Below are positions 52,779 through 62,098 of a DNA stretch of 64,000 bases, one piece after another. Made by a program: the position numbers and the translations under genes. Numbering within the stretch: position 1 is the stretch's first letter; every line of letters starts with the position of its first letter. Origin of the DNA: Chania fonticola_B (lineage in GTDB: Bacteria; Pseudomonadota; Gammaproteobacteria; Enterobacterales; Enterobacteriaceae); assembly GCF_048537545.1 (NCBI RefSeq), contig NZ_CP183218.1. One strand, given 5' to 3'. Below the pieces are notes generated by a model, which did not search any database, was not told where the DNA came from, and saw only the letters and a list, made by a program, of their open reading frames with translations.

Positions 52779-53297
52779 ATGAAAAAAATTGCATGTCTTT
52801 CCGCAGTAGCAGCTTGTGTATTGGCCGTAACAGCAGGTACCGCATTTGCTGGTGAGAGCACCGTGTCCGCTGGCTATGCCCAGGGCGATCTCCAAGGCGT
52901 TGCCAACAAGGCCGACGGTTTCAACCTGAAGTACCGTTACGAGTACGACAACAGCCCACTGGGTGTGATCGGTTCTTTCACCCATCTGGAAAAGAACGGT
53001 TCTGAAGACGGCTTCTACAACAAAGCACAATACAACTCCATCACTGCCGGCCCGGCTTATCGTTTCAACGATTGGGCGAGCATCTACGGTGTGATCGGTG
53101 TGGGCTATGGTAAATTCACTTCCAACGCTCAAAACGGTACTGACAACAACAACACCAGCGACTACGGCTTCACCTACGGTGCTGGTCTGCAGTTCAACCC
53201 AATGCAACAGGTTGCTCTGGACGTGGGTTACGAGCAGAGCCGTATCCGCAGCGTTGACGTTGGCACCTGGAACGTGGGCGTAGGTTACCGCTTCTAA
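52779..53297 (+). CDS. ompX: Outer-membrane protein OmpX
   Basis: The 172-residue precursor has a signal peptide ending TAFA and an eight-stranded barrel, matching E. coli OmpX (171 residues). Landmarks are STVSAGYAQGDLQGVANKADGFNLKYRYE at the first strands and a C-terminal VGTWNVGVGYRF ending in the outer-membrane Phe. It is linked to adhesion and stress responses. ATG 52779 follows GAGGTGGTT; a GTG two codons earlier is not needed. Confidence 0.97.
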   Translation: MKKIACLSAVAACVLAVTAGTAFAGESTVSAGYAQGDLQGVANKADGFNLKYRYEYDNSPLGVIGSFTHLEKNGSEDGFYNKAQYNSITAGPAYRFNDWASIYGVIGVGYGKFTSNAQNGTDNNNTSDYGFTYGAGLQFNPMQQVALDVGYEQSRIRSVDVGTWNVGVGYRF

Positions 53298-53351
53298 GAT
53301 TTCCCCATGCTTTCGGGCATGAGCGCGTGGCCTTGCTGGCCATGCTCAATG

Positions 53352-53382
53352 AAAATCCGCCTCTTAGGGGCGGATTTTTTTT
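53352..53382 (+). terminator. Intrinsic terminator of ompX
   Basis: AAATCCGCC (53353-53361) pairs with GGCGGATTT (53369-53377) and is followed by an uninterrupted T-run to 53382. A second hairpin of GAGC...TGGCC / GGCCA...GCTC lies just before it. Confidence 0.9.
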
Positions 53383-53415
53383 GCCAGTAACAGATTGAAA
53401 CTGCAGACAAACGTG

Positions 53416-54417
53416 TTAATCCATCGATTTATTTGGCTTGCCCAATACCGTGGTCGGTTGCAATGAAAAACGCGCCGTACGGGGATCGCGCTCATATCCC
53501 TGCGGCTCGGTCAGCAGCCCATAGAGCTCTGGCCGACGGCCGTGGATCCAACGCCGCCCGCTGCTCATGGGGATTAAGCTCAGATCCAGATCGGCGGTGA
53601 CCATGGCGTCCTGCGCCGCCCAGGTCTCTGACAGGATACGGCCATAAGGGTCCAGCAGCATCGCATTGCCGGTGCGCACTTCATCATCGTCTCGCCCCAC
53701 GCCGTTGCTGAACAAAATAAACAGGCCATTATCATGGGCGCGAGAAGGCAGCCAGCGCAGTAGCCAACCGCGGCCAGTTTCGCCGCGAAAAGCCTCTTCG
53801 ATAGCCGTCGGATTTTCTTTACGTTGCTGCCATAGCGCCAGCGGTATCGGCTTCATTCCGTGCGGGCTGCGTGAATTTGTCCCCCCGGTTTGGTGAGGCG
53901 CGAACAGAATATCGGCACCCAACAACGTGGTGGCACGGGCGTTCTCCACCAGGTTGTTGTCCCAGCAGATCAGGATCCCCATGCGTACCCCCCAAGGGGT
54001 GTCAAACACGGTATAACTATCGCCTTTAGCGATTAGCGGGTGTTCAAAAGGATGGAGCTTGCGGTGCACATGAGTTTGGCCATCCGGCAGGCAAACCGCA
54101 TAAGCGTTGTACAACTGGCCGTCTTCACCCTGCTCAATCAATCCAACGCCGATGGCCATCTGGTACCGTTCTGCCAGTGGGCGGATGCGCGCCAACGAAG
54201 GACTGGTGGCGATAGGTTCAGCTAAAGCGGTGATTTCGCTGTCGGCCAGATGGCGTACGTGCCAGTAGCCGGTAATGCACATTTCCGGGAAGGCGAGGAC
54301 CTGCACGTTATCGGCGGCGGCCTGGGTGATAAAGTCTTCCATAACGCCGAGATTGTAGTTCTTGTCGTTGGCGCGGTGTTGAAATTGTACCGACGCAGCA
54401 CGAAGGGTCGTGGTCAT
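53416..54417 (-). CDS. Nitrilase-family carbon-nitrogen hydrolase
   Basis: The 333-residue enzyme shows the nitrilase triad: Glu45 in LAFPEMCITG, Lys120 in HVHRKLHPFEH and Cys151 in GILICWDNN. Family members hydrolyse nitriles, amides or carbamoyl groups. The length and the segment PHQTGGTNSRSPHGM fit a family of uncharacterised amidase/nitrilases, with the substrate not deducible. It is divergent from a LysR gene 94 bp away that probably regulates it. Confidence 0.85.
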   Translation of the reverse strand: MTTTLRAASVQFQHRANDKNYNLGVMEDFITQAAADNVQVLAFPEMCITGYWHVRHLADSEITALAEPIATSPSLARIRPLAERYQMAIGVGLIEQGEDGQLYNAYAVCLPDGQTHVHRKLHPFEHPLIAKGDSYTVFDTPWGVRMGILICWDNNLVENARATTLLGADILFAPHQTGGTNSRSPHGMKPIPLALWQQRKENPTAIEEAFRGETGRGWLLRWLPSRAHDNGLFILFSNGVGRDDDEVRTGNAMLLDPYGRILSETWAAQDAMVTADLDLSLIPMSSGRRWIHGRRPELYGLLTEPQGYERDPRTARFSLQPTTVLGKPNKSMD

Positions 54418-54448
54418 AGCAAGCTCCTGTGGGATTTTTTGTCCGTTA

Positions 54449-54477
54449 ATTACAGCAGCCGTATCTATTACTGTATA
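54449..54477. promoter_or_regulatory. Candidate LysR site between nitrilase and lysR genes
   Basis: ATTACAG (54449-54455) and CTGTATAAT (from 54471) form an imperfect dyad about 16 bases apart in the 94-bp divergent gap, the expected place for an autoregulating LysR protein. Confidence 0.35.
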
Positions 54478-54511
54478 ATCAATTAAAATCCTCTTTTGAT
54501 AACCTAATGGA

Positions 54512-55387
54512 ATGGATAATCGTCAACTACGTGCCTTTGTTGCCTTGGCCGAACTGGGGCGCTATCACCTGGCTGCTGAGCGGCTGTGCATCACCCAGCC
54601 TGCGTTGAGCAAGCAAATTCAAGCCATCGAACTACAGTTGGGCACCCGCCTGTTTGAACGTGGCCGGCAAGGTGCACAACTGACTGCCAACGGTACAGCT
54701 CTCCTCCCCAGAGCGCGGGAATTATTGACCCATTACCAGCAGTTTCATCTTTATGCGTTGCAGGTAGTGAAGGGGGAAACCGGGCGTCTGGCCTTAGGCT
54801 TTGGGCTTTCCAGTTTTCATCTGGCCCCGCAACGGGTGGCAGCTTTTCGCCAGCGCTTTCGGACGGTGGTGGTGGGCCTGGAGGATCTTCCTTCGGAACG
54901 GCAATACCAATTGTTGCTAAGTGGCGATCTACAGGCTGGCTTTGTGCGTTTGCCCGTTGTTGCTCCTCTGCAGGCACTGCCTTTGCTGAACGATCGGCTG
55001 GTGCTGGCCGCACCGCGAACGATGGCGTTGCAGGAGGAGAACCTGTTGGCGGATTTCCACCGTTTGCCTCTGTTGCAGTTGGAACCTTCGCGTGGCCGAG
55101 GGTTGAGTGAGCAAGCGCTGCGTTTTATTGCCGCTCAGGGGCTGCGGGCAAACGTGGTGCAGCAGGCAGAGGACATCCAAACCTTGCTGGCGCTGGTGGC
55201 GGCGGGGATAGGCGTGGCGCTGTTGCCACATAGCATTGCGTTTATTGCTCCGGCTGGGGTCGACATTCTGCCGTTGAGCGGCGAGCAGACGCAGTGGCAG
55301 GTTGGGCTGGCGTGGAACCCGCAGCGGCCTGATGCGCTACGGGATAATTTTATCCAGGATATCTTGGACTCAGAGCGGTCGGTATAA
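54512..55387 (+). CDS. LysR-family transcriptional regulator
   Basis: The 291-residue regulator has the N-terminal helix-turn-helix YHLAAERLCITQPALSKQIQAIELQLGTRLFER (residues about 18-50) and a C-terminal effector domain, with ALVAAGIGVALLPHSIAF near residue 235. The divergent nitrilase gene is the natural target. The last 18 bases overlap the 3' end of the convergent GNAT gene. Confidence 0.92.
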   Translation: MDNRQLRAFVALAELGRYHLAAERLCITQPALSKQIQAIELQLGTRLFERGRQGAQLTANGTALLPRARELLTHYQQFHLYALQVVKGETGRLALGFGLSSFHLAPQRVAAFRQRFRTVVVGLEDLPSERQYQLLLSGDLQAGFVRLPVVAPLQALPLLNDRLVLAAPRTMALQEENLLADFHRLPLLQLEPSRGRGLSEQALRFIAAQGLRANVVQQAEDIQTLLALVAAGIGVALLPHSIAFIAPAGVDILPLSGEQTQWQVGLAWNPQRPDALRDNFIQDILDSERSV

Positions 55388-55900
55388 CACCACCGTTGGC
55401 AGTTGGTGGTATTCGCTGCGGTGGCTTGCCACAAAGCCGACTTTTTTCGCCAGGCCAAGCGAAGGGCGGTTATCCGGCGAGATGATACAAACGACTTTGT
55501 CCTGTGAGAAATTCTCTTTGGCCCAGACCAGCGCGGCGTTCAAGGCTTCGGTAGCATAGCCTTTACCGTGTGCAGCCGTGATCAGCGTCCAGCCCATTTC
55601 GGGGACATCGAGTGCGGGTTGAATATCTCGGTGAAAATCGGCGAAGCCAATGCCGCCAATATACCTGCCGCTGTTTTTCTCCCGCACCGCCCAGTAGCCG
55701 TAACCCAGCAATTTCCAGTGACCGATATAGCGTAACAGGCGGCCCCAGCTGTCCTCCTTGTCGCGTGGCGTACTGCCGATATAGCGCACCACCGCAGGAT
55801 CGGCCCACATGGCGGCCAAATCGTCAAAATCTTCCAGCCGGTGGGCATCCAGGATCAGACGTTCGGTGATCAAGGTGGGGGCAACGGTGTGAATGGTCAT
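55370..55900 (-). CDS. RimJ/RimL-type GNAT acetyltransferase
   Basis: The product is 176 residues from ATG 55900, which follows AGGAAGCGAGCC; an ATG at 55918 would add six. It opens with TERLILDAHRLEDFDDLAAMWADPAVVRYIG, the usual RimJ/RimL beginning. WTLITAAHGKGYATEALNAALVWAKENF is the acetyl-CoA loop region, and LGLAKKVGF ends the domain. The acceptor is unknown. The stop overlaps the end of the convergent lysR gene by 18 bases. Confidence 0.88.
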   Translation of the reverse strand: MTIHTVAPTLITERLILDAHRLEDFDDLAAMWADPAVVRYIGSTPRDKEDSWGRLLRYIGHWKLLGYGYWAVREKNSGRYIGGIGFADFHRDIQPALDVPEMGWTLITAAHGKGYATEALNAALVWAKENFSQDKVVCIISPDNRPSLGLAKKVGFVASHRSEYHQLPTVVLYRPL

Positions 55901-55999
55901 GGCTCGCTTCCTGAACAAGAGAAAAGGCGCTGCCGGAGCAACGCCTCAAGATACTCACCACTGTAGCCGAACTGCTTTGGCTCTAGCAATACCGGGAAG

Positions 56000-57370
56000 T
56001 TACACTACCAGCCACAGCAGCCAGGTAAAGACGAAGCCACTTAAACCGAGCAGGGTGGTTAATACCGTCCAGGTTTTCAGGCCATCGGCCACTGACAGGC
56101 CAAGGTATTTGGTGACAATCCAGAAGCCGGAGTCGTTAACGTGGGATAACCCCAGGCCGCCAAAGCAGGTGGCGAGCGTGACCAACACTAGCTGCATCGG
56201 GTTAAGCCCGATAACCGCTTCGGACAGCAACCCGCCGGTCGTCAGAATGGCGACGGTAGCCGACCCCTGCGAGGCACGCAGTGCCAGCGAGATGATAAAT
56301 GCAGCCGGGATTAACGGCAGGCCAATGGTGGTCAGCACATCTGCCAGCGCTTTACCCACGCCAGACTCGACTAGCACCTTGCCAAACACTCCGCCCGCAC
56401 CGGTAACCATGATGACTACTGCCGCTGTCGGTAACGCGCCGCCCATCACATCGCTGGTGTGTTGCAGGCTCCAGCCGCGACGGATAGCCAGCAGATAGAA
56501 CGCCAACACCAGGGCGATCATTAACGCTACGCCCGGTGAGCCGATTAATGACAAGGCATCACGGATTGGTGAACCGGCAGGTAACAAGGTTGCAGAAACG
56601 GTACCCAGCATAATGATGGCGATAGGGATCACGATCAGCGCGGTAATCAACCCGGCGCTCGGCGGATTGATCCGATCGCTGAGTGGGGCTTTGCCCTCTG
56701 GTGCTGGCTCAGGGGCTGCCAGTTGCAACTGTTCCAACACCTCAATGGAGAGGGGGTAGGCTTTACGGTTGAGATATTTTGCCGCGAAGTAACCGATAAC
56801 GCCCACCGGGATACAGATGACCAGGCCGATAATGGTCAGCCAACCGATATCGGCATTCAACAGCCCCGCCGCCGCGACCGGGCCTGGATGTGGTGGCAGA
56901 GCAACGTGGACCGTCAGCATCACACCGGCCATTGGCAAGCCAAACTTCAACGGTGAGACTTTAGCCACTTTGGCAAAGCCATAGATGATCGGGGCCAGGA
57001 TGATAAAGCCGACGTCGAAAAACACCGGAATGCCCAGGACGAATGCGGCACTGGTTAGCGCGGCAATGGTGCGCTTTGGCCCCAGCGCTTTGCTGAAACG
57101 CTGCGCCAGGGATTCTGCGCCGCCCGAATGTTCGATCATTCTACCCAGCATGGCACCCAGGCCGATGATAATGGTCACCGAGCCGAGTACACCGCCCATC
57201 CCGGCGGTCATCACTTTCATGACTTCACCGGTTGGGATCCCGCTGGCAAGCGCGACCAGTAGACTAACGACCAGCAGGGCGACAAACGGCTGAACCTTCG
57301 CCTTGATGACCATCAATAGCAGCAGTACGACACCCAGTACGGCAATGATCAGTAGCATAGTTGGAGACAT
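56000..57370 (-). CDS. ygbN: GntP-family permease YgbN
   Basis: This 456-residue permease has 12 or more spans and the GntP signatures GGVLGSVTIIIGLGAMLGRMIEHSGGAESLA and VALPPHPGPVAAAG, with LSHVNDSGFW near the C-terminus. It should import L-threonate or a related four-carbon sugar acid, since it lies downstream of the matching catabolic genes as in E. coli ygbJKLMN. A stem-loop separates it from otnI. Confidence 0.92.
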   Translation of the reverse strand: MSPTMLLIIAVLGVVLLLLMVIKAKVQPFVALLVVSLLVALASGIPTGEVMKVMTAGMGGVLGSVTIIIGLGAMLGRMIEHSGGAESLAQRFSKALGPKRTIAALTSAAFVLGIPVFFDVGFIILAPIIYGFAKVAKVSPLKFGLPMAGVMLTVHVALPPHPGPVAAAGLLNADIGWLTIIGLVICIPVGVIGYFAAKYLNRKAYPLSIEVLEQLQLAAPEPAPEGKAPLSDRINPPSAGLITALIVIPIAIIMLGTVSATLLPAGSPIRDALSLIGSPGVALMIALVLAFYLLAIRRGWSLQHTSDVMGGALPTAAVVIMVTGAGGVFGKVLVESGVGKALADVLTTIGLPLIPAAFIISLALRASQGSATVAILTTGGLLSEAVIGLNPMQLVLVTLATCFGGLGLSHVNDSGFWIVTKYLGLSVADGLKTWTVLTTLLGLSGFVFTWLLWLVV

Positions 57371-57400
57371 AGCATAGCCTTTAATTCAGGTAAGAGTCCG

Positions 57401-57432
57401 GCACCGCGATCGCCCTGGGGCGATACGGGTGC
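57401..57432 (-). promoter_or_regulatory. Intercistronic hairpin between otnI and ygbN
   Basis: GCACC..ATCGCC (57401-57414) pairs with GGCGAT..GGTGC (57419-57432), an 11-bp interrupted stem. No T-run follows, so mRNA processing or stabilisation is more likely than termination. Confidence 0.45.
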
Positions 57433-57481
57433 GTTTATTTTTTATGTTATTGGAACTGGTGTTGGCGCTACGAGTGCTTGA

Positions 57482-58258
57482 TTACAGGTAAGGTTTCACC
57501 CAACCCAGACCCGCCGTCGTTTCTCCACGAGGTTTATATTCACAACCGATCCAGCCTTGGTAGCCCACCTTATCCAACTGGGCGAATAGCCAAGGATAAT
57601 TCAGCTCACCGTCATCGGGTTCATTACGGTCTGGCACCGAGGCGATCTGGATATGGGCATAGCGCCCGGCCAATGAGGCGATCAGATTGCCGATATTGCC
57701 GTCCACCAGCTGCGCGTGGAAGAAGTCGAACTGAATAAACACGTTCGGGCGATCGATGGCGGCCACCAGCTCTGCCGCCTGATGCTGGCTAGAGAACAGG
57801 TAGTTGGGCTTGATCGGTGGGCTGAGCGCTTCGATCAACACCTTGATGCCGTGAGGGGCAAAGGCGTCGGCGGCGTAACGGATATTGCTGATAAAGGTTT
57901 CCCGATAGCGGGCAATATCTTCCCCTGGCGGCACTACGCCAGCCATCACGTGAACGCTAGGGCACTTGAGGGCGATGGCATATTCCAGAGCGCGATCGAT
58001 ATCCGCACGGGCATCCTGCTCGCGGCCTGGCAATGCTGCCAGCCCCCATTCGCCTGCGCCCACATCGCCCGGCGCGGTATTGAACAACACCTGCTGTAGA
58101 CCATTTTGTTGCAGTTTATCCGCCAGTAGATCGGCAGGGTAATCATAAGGGAACAGGAACTCTACCGCTTTAAATCCGGCCGCCGCAGCGGCATCAAAAC
58201 GATCCAGAAACGAGTGCTCGGTAAACATCATTGATAAATTGGCAGCAAATTTTGGCAT
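57482..58258 (-). CDS. otnI: 2-oxo-tetronate isomerase OtnI (YgbM)
   Basis: This 258-residue TIM-barrel isomerase belongs to the hydroxypyruvate isomerase family. It starts MPKFAANLSMMFTEHSFLDRFDAAAAAGFKAVEFLFPY, and its active-site glutamates lie in KVLIEALSP and WIGCEYKP. It converts 2-oxo-tetronate to 3-oxo-tetronate in threonate catabolism. It lies three bases after otnC. Confidence 0.93.
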   Translation of the reverse strand: MPKFAANLSMMFTEHSFLDRFDAAAAAGFKAVEFLFPYDYPADLLADKLQQNGLQQVLFNTAPGDVGAGEWGLAALPGREQDARADIDRALEYAIALKCPSVHVMAGVVPPGEDIARYRETFISNIRYAADAFAPHGIKVLIEALSPPIKPNYLFSSQHQAAELVAAIDRPNVFIQFDFFHAQLVDGNIGNLIASLAGRYAHIQIASVPDRNEPDDGELNYPWLFAQLDKVGYQGWIGCEYKPRGETTAGLGWVKPYL

Positions 58259-58261
58259 GGT

Positions 58262-58900
58262 TCAGCTCCGTAACTCGGCAATTTCATCATCGGTTAAATA
58301 GCGAATTGGGCGATTGCCGAGGGTGAAAATCAGCTTGGCCGCATCTTCCATTTCTTCGGTATTGTTCGCGGCTTCCCGCAGGCTTTCACCGGTGACCACG
58401 GGGCCGTGGTTCGCCAACAGGAAAGCCTTGTAGCTTGGGGCCAGCTTGCCCAGATCTTCCGCCAGCCGCAGATCGCCGGGGCGGTAGTAAGGCACCACCG
58501 GCACCTGGCCGACGCGCATCACCACATAAGGGGTGAACGGCTTGATGGCGTTTGCCGTATCCAGCCCTTGCAGACAGGAAAGCGCGGTCAGATAGGTGCA
58601 ATGCAGATGCACTACCGCCTTGCACGCCGGGTTGTTCTGGTACAGCGCGCGGTGAAAGCTGATCTCTTTCGAGGGCTTGTCGCCAGAAATCCATTCACCG
58701 CTCAGGCTGACTTTCGACAGCTTGTCTGCCTGCAACTCCCCCAGGCAAGAGCCCGTTGGGGTGGCCAGCAGGGTACCGTCTGGCAACAACAGCGAAAGGT
58801 TGCCTGCTGAACCGGTAGCGTAGCCGCGCTGGAAGAACGAAGCCCCCAGGCGCACCATCTCTTCCCTTGCCAGCCGTTCAGTGTCAGCGGTCATCGTCAT
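58262..58900 (-). CDS. otnC: 3-oxo-tetronate 4-phosphate decarboxylase OtnC (YgbL)
   Basis: This 212-residue class II aldolase-fold protein binds its metal with VVHLHCTYL and LANHGPVV (conserved His residues); SAGNLSLLLPDG is the phosphate-site segment. It decarboxylates 3-oxo-tetronate 4-phosphate to dihydroxyacetone phosphate. Its start overlaps the otnK stop by four bases. Confidence 0.93.
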   Translation of the reverse strand: MTMTADTERLAREEMVRLGASFFQRGYATGSAGNLSLLLPDGTLLATPTGSCLGELQADKLSKVSLSGEWISGDKPSKEISFHRALYQNNPACKAVVHLHCTYLTALSCLQGLDTANAIKPFTPYVVMRVGQVPVVPYYRPGDLRLAEDLGKLAPSYKAFLLANHGPVVTGESLREAANNTEEMEDAAKLIFTLGNRPIRYLTDDEIAELRS

Positions 58901-60159
58901 ACTGAAAACTCCGTTTGTGCTCTGGCGAAAAAGTTTTCATCGCCGAAGTTGCCCGATTTCAGGGCCAGTGATACCGGTTGTTCGATTGCGCGTACCCAAG
59001 GCACGCCTGGAGAAATACAAGGGCCGATATGGAAGCCGCGGATCCCCAATGCCTGGGTGACCACGCCAGAGGTTTCACCACCGGCGACGATAAAGCGGCT
59101 GAAACCCTGTTGTTGCAGGCGTTTAACCACTTCGGCAAACAGGGCTTCTACCGCCTGGCTGGCGGCTTCGGTGCCGTATTGCTGCTGGATCTGTTGCAGT
59201 TGCTCCGGTTCGGCGGTGGCATACAGCAATGGGGCCAGTGGCTGTGCGGCCTGCAGTTCTACCCAGGAACTTAGCTCTGCTGCGTAGGCGCTGCGATCGC
59301 CGGCTGTGATGCAGCGAGAGACATCAATGCTCTGAGCCGGAGCCTGTTGGCGGTAGCGCGCTACCTGCTTGTTGGTCATGGTAGAGCAGGAGCCGGAAAG
59401 GACCACGGCTTTCTTCCCCTGTGGTGCTCCGGCAGATTGGGCTTTTTCCTGGCCCGGCTGCGCCCATTGGCGGGCAATGCCGATCGCCAGCCCTGAACCT
59501 CCGGTGACCAACTTCATGGTTTTCAGCGCTTCGCCCTGTGTCAGCAGATGCTGTTCGTTCAGGGTATCCAATACCACGTAGCGCACGCCAAGCTGTGCCA
59601 GCTGTTGCAGTTTTTCCTGCACTGCACCGGCTCCACGATCCATCTCTGCCGCGTTGACCAGCCCGCAACGCCCGCTGGCCTGGGCCTCCATCAGCCGCAT
59701 CAGATTACTGTCGGTCATTGGCGTCACCGGATGGTTGCGCATACCGGATTCCGACAGCAACTGGTCCATCACGAACAGATAGCCTTGATATACCGTGCGG
59801 CCATTTATCGGTAGCGCAGGGGAAATCACCGTTTGCTGTTCGCCAAGCGCATCGAGCAAGGCGTCGGTAACGGGCCCGATATTGCCTTGGGCTGTGCTGT
59901 CGAAGGTGGAACAGTACTTAAAGTAGAACTGGCGGCAACCCTGGCGCTGTAACCAGGCTAAAGCCTGCAACGACTGCTCGACCGCCTGGTCGACCGGGCA
60001 GGAGCGCGATTTCAGGCTGATCACCACCGCCTGCGAGTCGACAGGGGTATCATCCTGCGGTACGCCATTGAGCTGGACCGTAGGTAAACCGTTTTCCACC
60101 AGGAAGCTGGCGATATCGGTGGCACCGGTAAAGTCGTCTGCAATCACTCCGAGTAACAT
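58897..60159 (-). CDS. otnK: 3-oxo-tetronate kinase OtnK (YgbK)
   Basis: This 420-residue four-carbon acid sugar kinase has an N-terminal DUF1537 domain with ADDFTGATDIA (8-18) and a C-terminal nucleotide domain with FIVAGGETSGVVTQALG. It uses ATP to phosphorylate 3-oxo-tetronate at O4. The start shares a base with the ltnD stop, and the stop overlaps the otnC start. Confidence 0.94.
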   Translation of the reverse strand: MLLGVIADDFTGATDIASFLVENGLPTVQLNGVPQDDTPVDSQAVVISLKSRSCPVDQAVEQSLQALAWLQRQGCRQFYFKYCSTFDSTAQGNIGPVTDALLDALGEQQTVISPALPINGRTVYQGYLFVMDQLLSESGMRNHPVTPMTDSNLMRLMEAQASGRCGLVNAAEMDRGAGAVQEKLQQLAQLGVRYVVLDTLNEQHLLTQGEALKTMKLVTGGSGLAIGIARQWAQPGQEKAQSAGAPQGKKAVVLSGSCSTMTNKQVARYRQQAPAQSIDVSRCITAGDRSAYAAELSSWVELQAAQPLAPLLYATAEPEQLQQIQQQYGTEAASQAVEALFAEVVKRLQQQGFSRFIVAGGETSGVVTQALGIRGFHIGPCISPGVPWVRAIEQPVSLALKSGNFGDENFFARAQTEFSV

Positions 60160-61073
60160 TATGAGTTCTCCTTATTCTTTGGCAGTTCGATCCCGGCGAA
60201 GATCTTGATCACCGCGCTGTCATCTTCCTTGCCGAAGCCTGCGTTGCTGGCGGAGGTGAACATGTTGAACGCCGTGGAGGCTAATGGCAGCGGGAAGTGC
60301 AGCGCTTTGGCGGTATCGGCCACCAGCCCAAGATCCTTGACGAAGATATCTACCGCAGATTTTGGTGAGTAGTCGCCATCGACCACGTGGCGCATACGGT
60401 TCTCAAACATCCAGGAGTTACCCGCGGCGTTGGTGACCACATCGTACATCACGTCCAGCGGGATACCGGCGCGTGCGGCCAGCGCCATCGCCTCAGCACC
60501 GGCGGCAATGTGTACGCCTGCCAACAATTGATGGATGATCTTGACCGTTGCCCCCAGGCCGATCTCGTCGCCAATGCGGTACACTTTCCCGGCTACGGCA
60601 TCCAGCACCGGTTGCAACTGGGCAAAGGTGCTCTCACTGCCCGAGGCCATCACGGTCATTTGGCCAGCCGCGGCCTTGGCTGCACCGCCGGAAACCGGGG
60701 CATCCAGCATCGGCAGGTTATACGCCAACAGTTTCTGTTCGATCTCCTTGGCATCCGCAGCAGCAATGGTGGATGACACCATCACCGGCGTATTGGGTTT
60801 CAACTGCGCCGCCAGGCCGTTATCCCCGAACAGGATCTGTTTTACCTGGTTGGCATTAACCACCAACAGCAGCACCGCATCCAGTTCGTTTGCAAAGTCT
60901 GCTGCGCTGGTGGCGGCCTGTTTGGCACCGGCTTGCTTTAGCGCCGCCAGTGCCTGGGGGTTAAGATCGACGCCATAGGTAGTCAGCCCGGCATTGATGC
61001 AGGACGTTGCCGCGCCCATGCCCATTGAACCTAAACCGACGATACAAACTGCGTAGTTTCCTGGTTGTGCCAT
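60159..61073 (-). CDS. ltnD: L-threonate dehydrogenase LtnD (YgbJ)
   Basis: This 304-residue beta-hydroxyacid dehydrogenase carries the NAD-binding fingerprint VGLGSMGMGAA (13-22). The substrate loop is LDAPVSGGAAKAAAGQMTVMASG, and the catalytic Lys lies in GATVKIIHQLLAG. It oxidises L-threonate to 2-oxo-tetronate, the first pathway step. It is the promoter-proximal gene of ltnD-otnK-otnC-otnI-ygbN. Confidence 0.93.
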   Translation of the reverse strand: MAQPGNYAVCIVGLGSMGMGAATSCINAGLTTYGVDLNPQALAALKQAGAKQAATSAADFANELDAVLLLVVNANQVKQILFGDNGLAAQLKPNTPVMVSSTIAAADAKEIEQKLLAYNLPMLDAPVSGGAAKAAAGQMTVMASGSESTFAQLQPVLDAVAGKVYRIGDEIGLGATVKIIHQLLAGVHIAAGAEAMALAARAGIPLDVMYDVVTNAAGNSWMFENRMRHVVDGDYSPKSAVDIFVKDLGLVADTAKALHFPLPLASTAFNMFTSASNAGFGKEDDSAVIKIFAGIELPKNKENS

Positions 61074-61333
61074 GATGCACCTCTGTTAATTTTAGTGATT
61101 ATTTGTTTTGATGTGTTAAATGTAAGCGTTATTGACGCGGATATCGGTGATCGCCTTCACAATTATTAACAATGCAACAGACGGTCGAAAAAACGGTTAC
61201 GCTTGCTAACATAATGCTTTTAAATGTTTTTTATGTTTATGACTGACTTCACAGCCTGAAAAGCTTTACTACCGTCGCACGAAAATTGACGTAAAATCAC
61301 AATTATTATCATCGTAGTCACAGAGGGGGAACC
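61074..61333. promoter_or_regulatory. Divergent control region ltnD / ygbI
   Basis: This 260-bp AT-rich gap holds both promoters. Repeated T-rich stretches such as GTTTTGATGTGTTAAATG and TTTTAAATGTTTTTTATG resemble the direct-repeat sites used by DeoR-family repressors, but I cannot define the operator. Confidence 0.4.
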
Positions 61334-62098
61334 GTGATACCTGTTGAACGCCACCAACAAATTTTGGCGCTGGTGTCCGAGCGCGGCGCAGTCAGCATAG
61401 CTGAACTGACCGAAAGGCTCGGGGTCTCACACATGACCATCCGGCGCGATCTGCAAAAACTGGAAGAGCAGGGCAGCGTACTGCCCGTTTCTGGCGGTGT
61501 GCAGTCGGCCGAACGAGTGGCGATTGAGCCTTCGCATCAGGATAAGGAAGGGATGTTCAGCCAGCAGAAAGCTGCCATTGGGCAACTGGCCGCGCGGCAG
61601 ATCCCGGCCAACAGCTGCATCTACCTGGATGCAGGCACCACCACGTTGGCCCTGGCTCGTCAGCTCGGCGATCGTGACGATATCACCGTGGTGACCAACG
61701 ATTTTGTTATTGCCGCCTATCTGCTGGAACATAGCCAGTGCAAGCTGATCCACACCGGCGGTACGGTATGCCGGGAAAACCGTTCCTGCGTGGGGGCCGC
61801 TGCGGCTCAGGCTTTACGTAATCTGTTTATCGATCTGGCGTTTATCTCTGCTTCTTCATGGAGTATGCGTGGTTTGTCTACCCCGAACGAGGATAAGGTG
61901 GTGGTGAAAAACGCCATCGTTGAGGCCAGCCGCCGTCGCATTTTGCTAAGTGATACGTCCAAATATGGCAAAGTGGCCACCTATCTGGCGCTGCCGATTT
62001 CGGTCTTTGAGGTGATCATCACTGACGATCACCTGCCGGAAGCGGCGCGTGAGGCGATTATGCAGGCAAATATTACGTTGCTTACTGCGATGCAGTGA
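61334..62098 (+). CDS. ygbI: DeoR-family regulator YgbI
   Basis: This 254-residue repressor has a DeoR winged helix (RHQQILALVSERGAVSIAELTERLGVSHMTIRRDL, residues about 6-40) and a sugar-phosphate-sensing ISOCOT domain with YLDAGTTTLALARQL and ISASSWSMRGLSTPNEDKVVVKNA. It is divergent from the threonate operon and should repress it until a phosphorylated intermediate appears, as proposed for E. coli ygbI. The start is GTG or ATG around 61334 after GAGGGGGAACC. Confidence 0.92.
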   Translation: MIPVERHQQILALVSERGAVSIAELTERLGVSHMTIRRDLQKLEEQGSVLPVSGGVQSAERVAIEPSHQDKEGMFSQQKAAIGQLAARQIPANSCIYLDAGTTTLALARQLGDRDDITVVTNDFVIAAYLLEHSQCKLIHTGGTVCRENRSCVGAAAAQALRNLFIDLAFISASSWSMRGLSTPNEDKVVVKNAIVEASRRRILLSDTSKYGKVATYLALPISVFEVIITDDHLPEAAREAIMQANITLLTAMQ

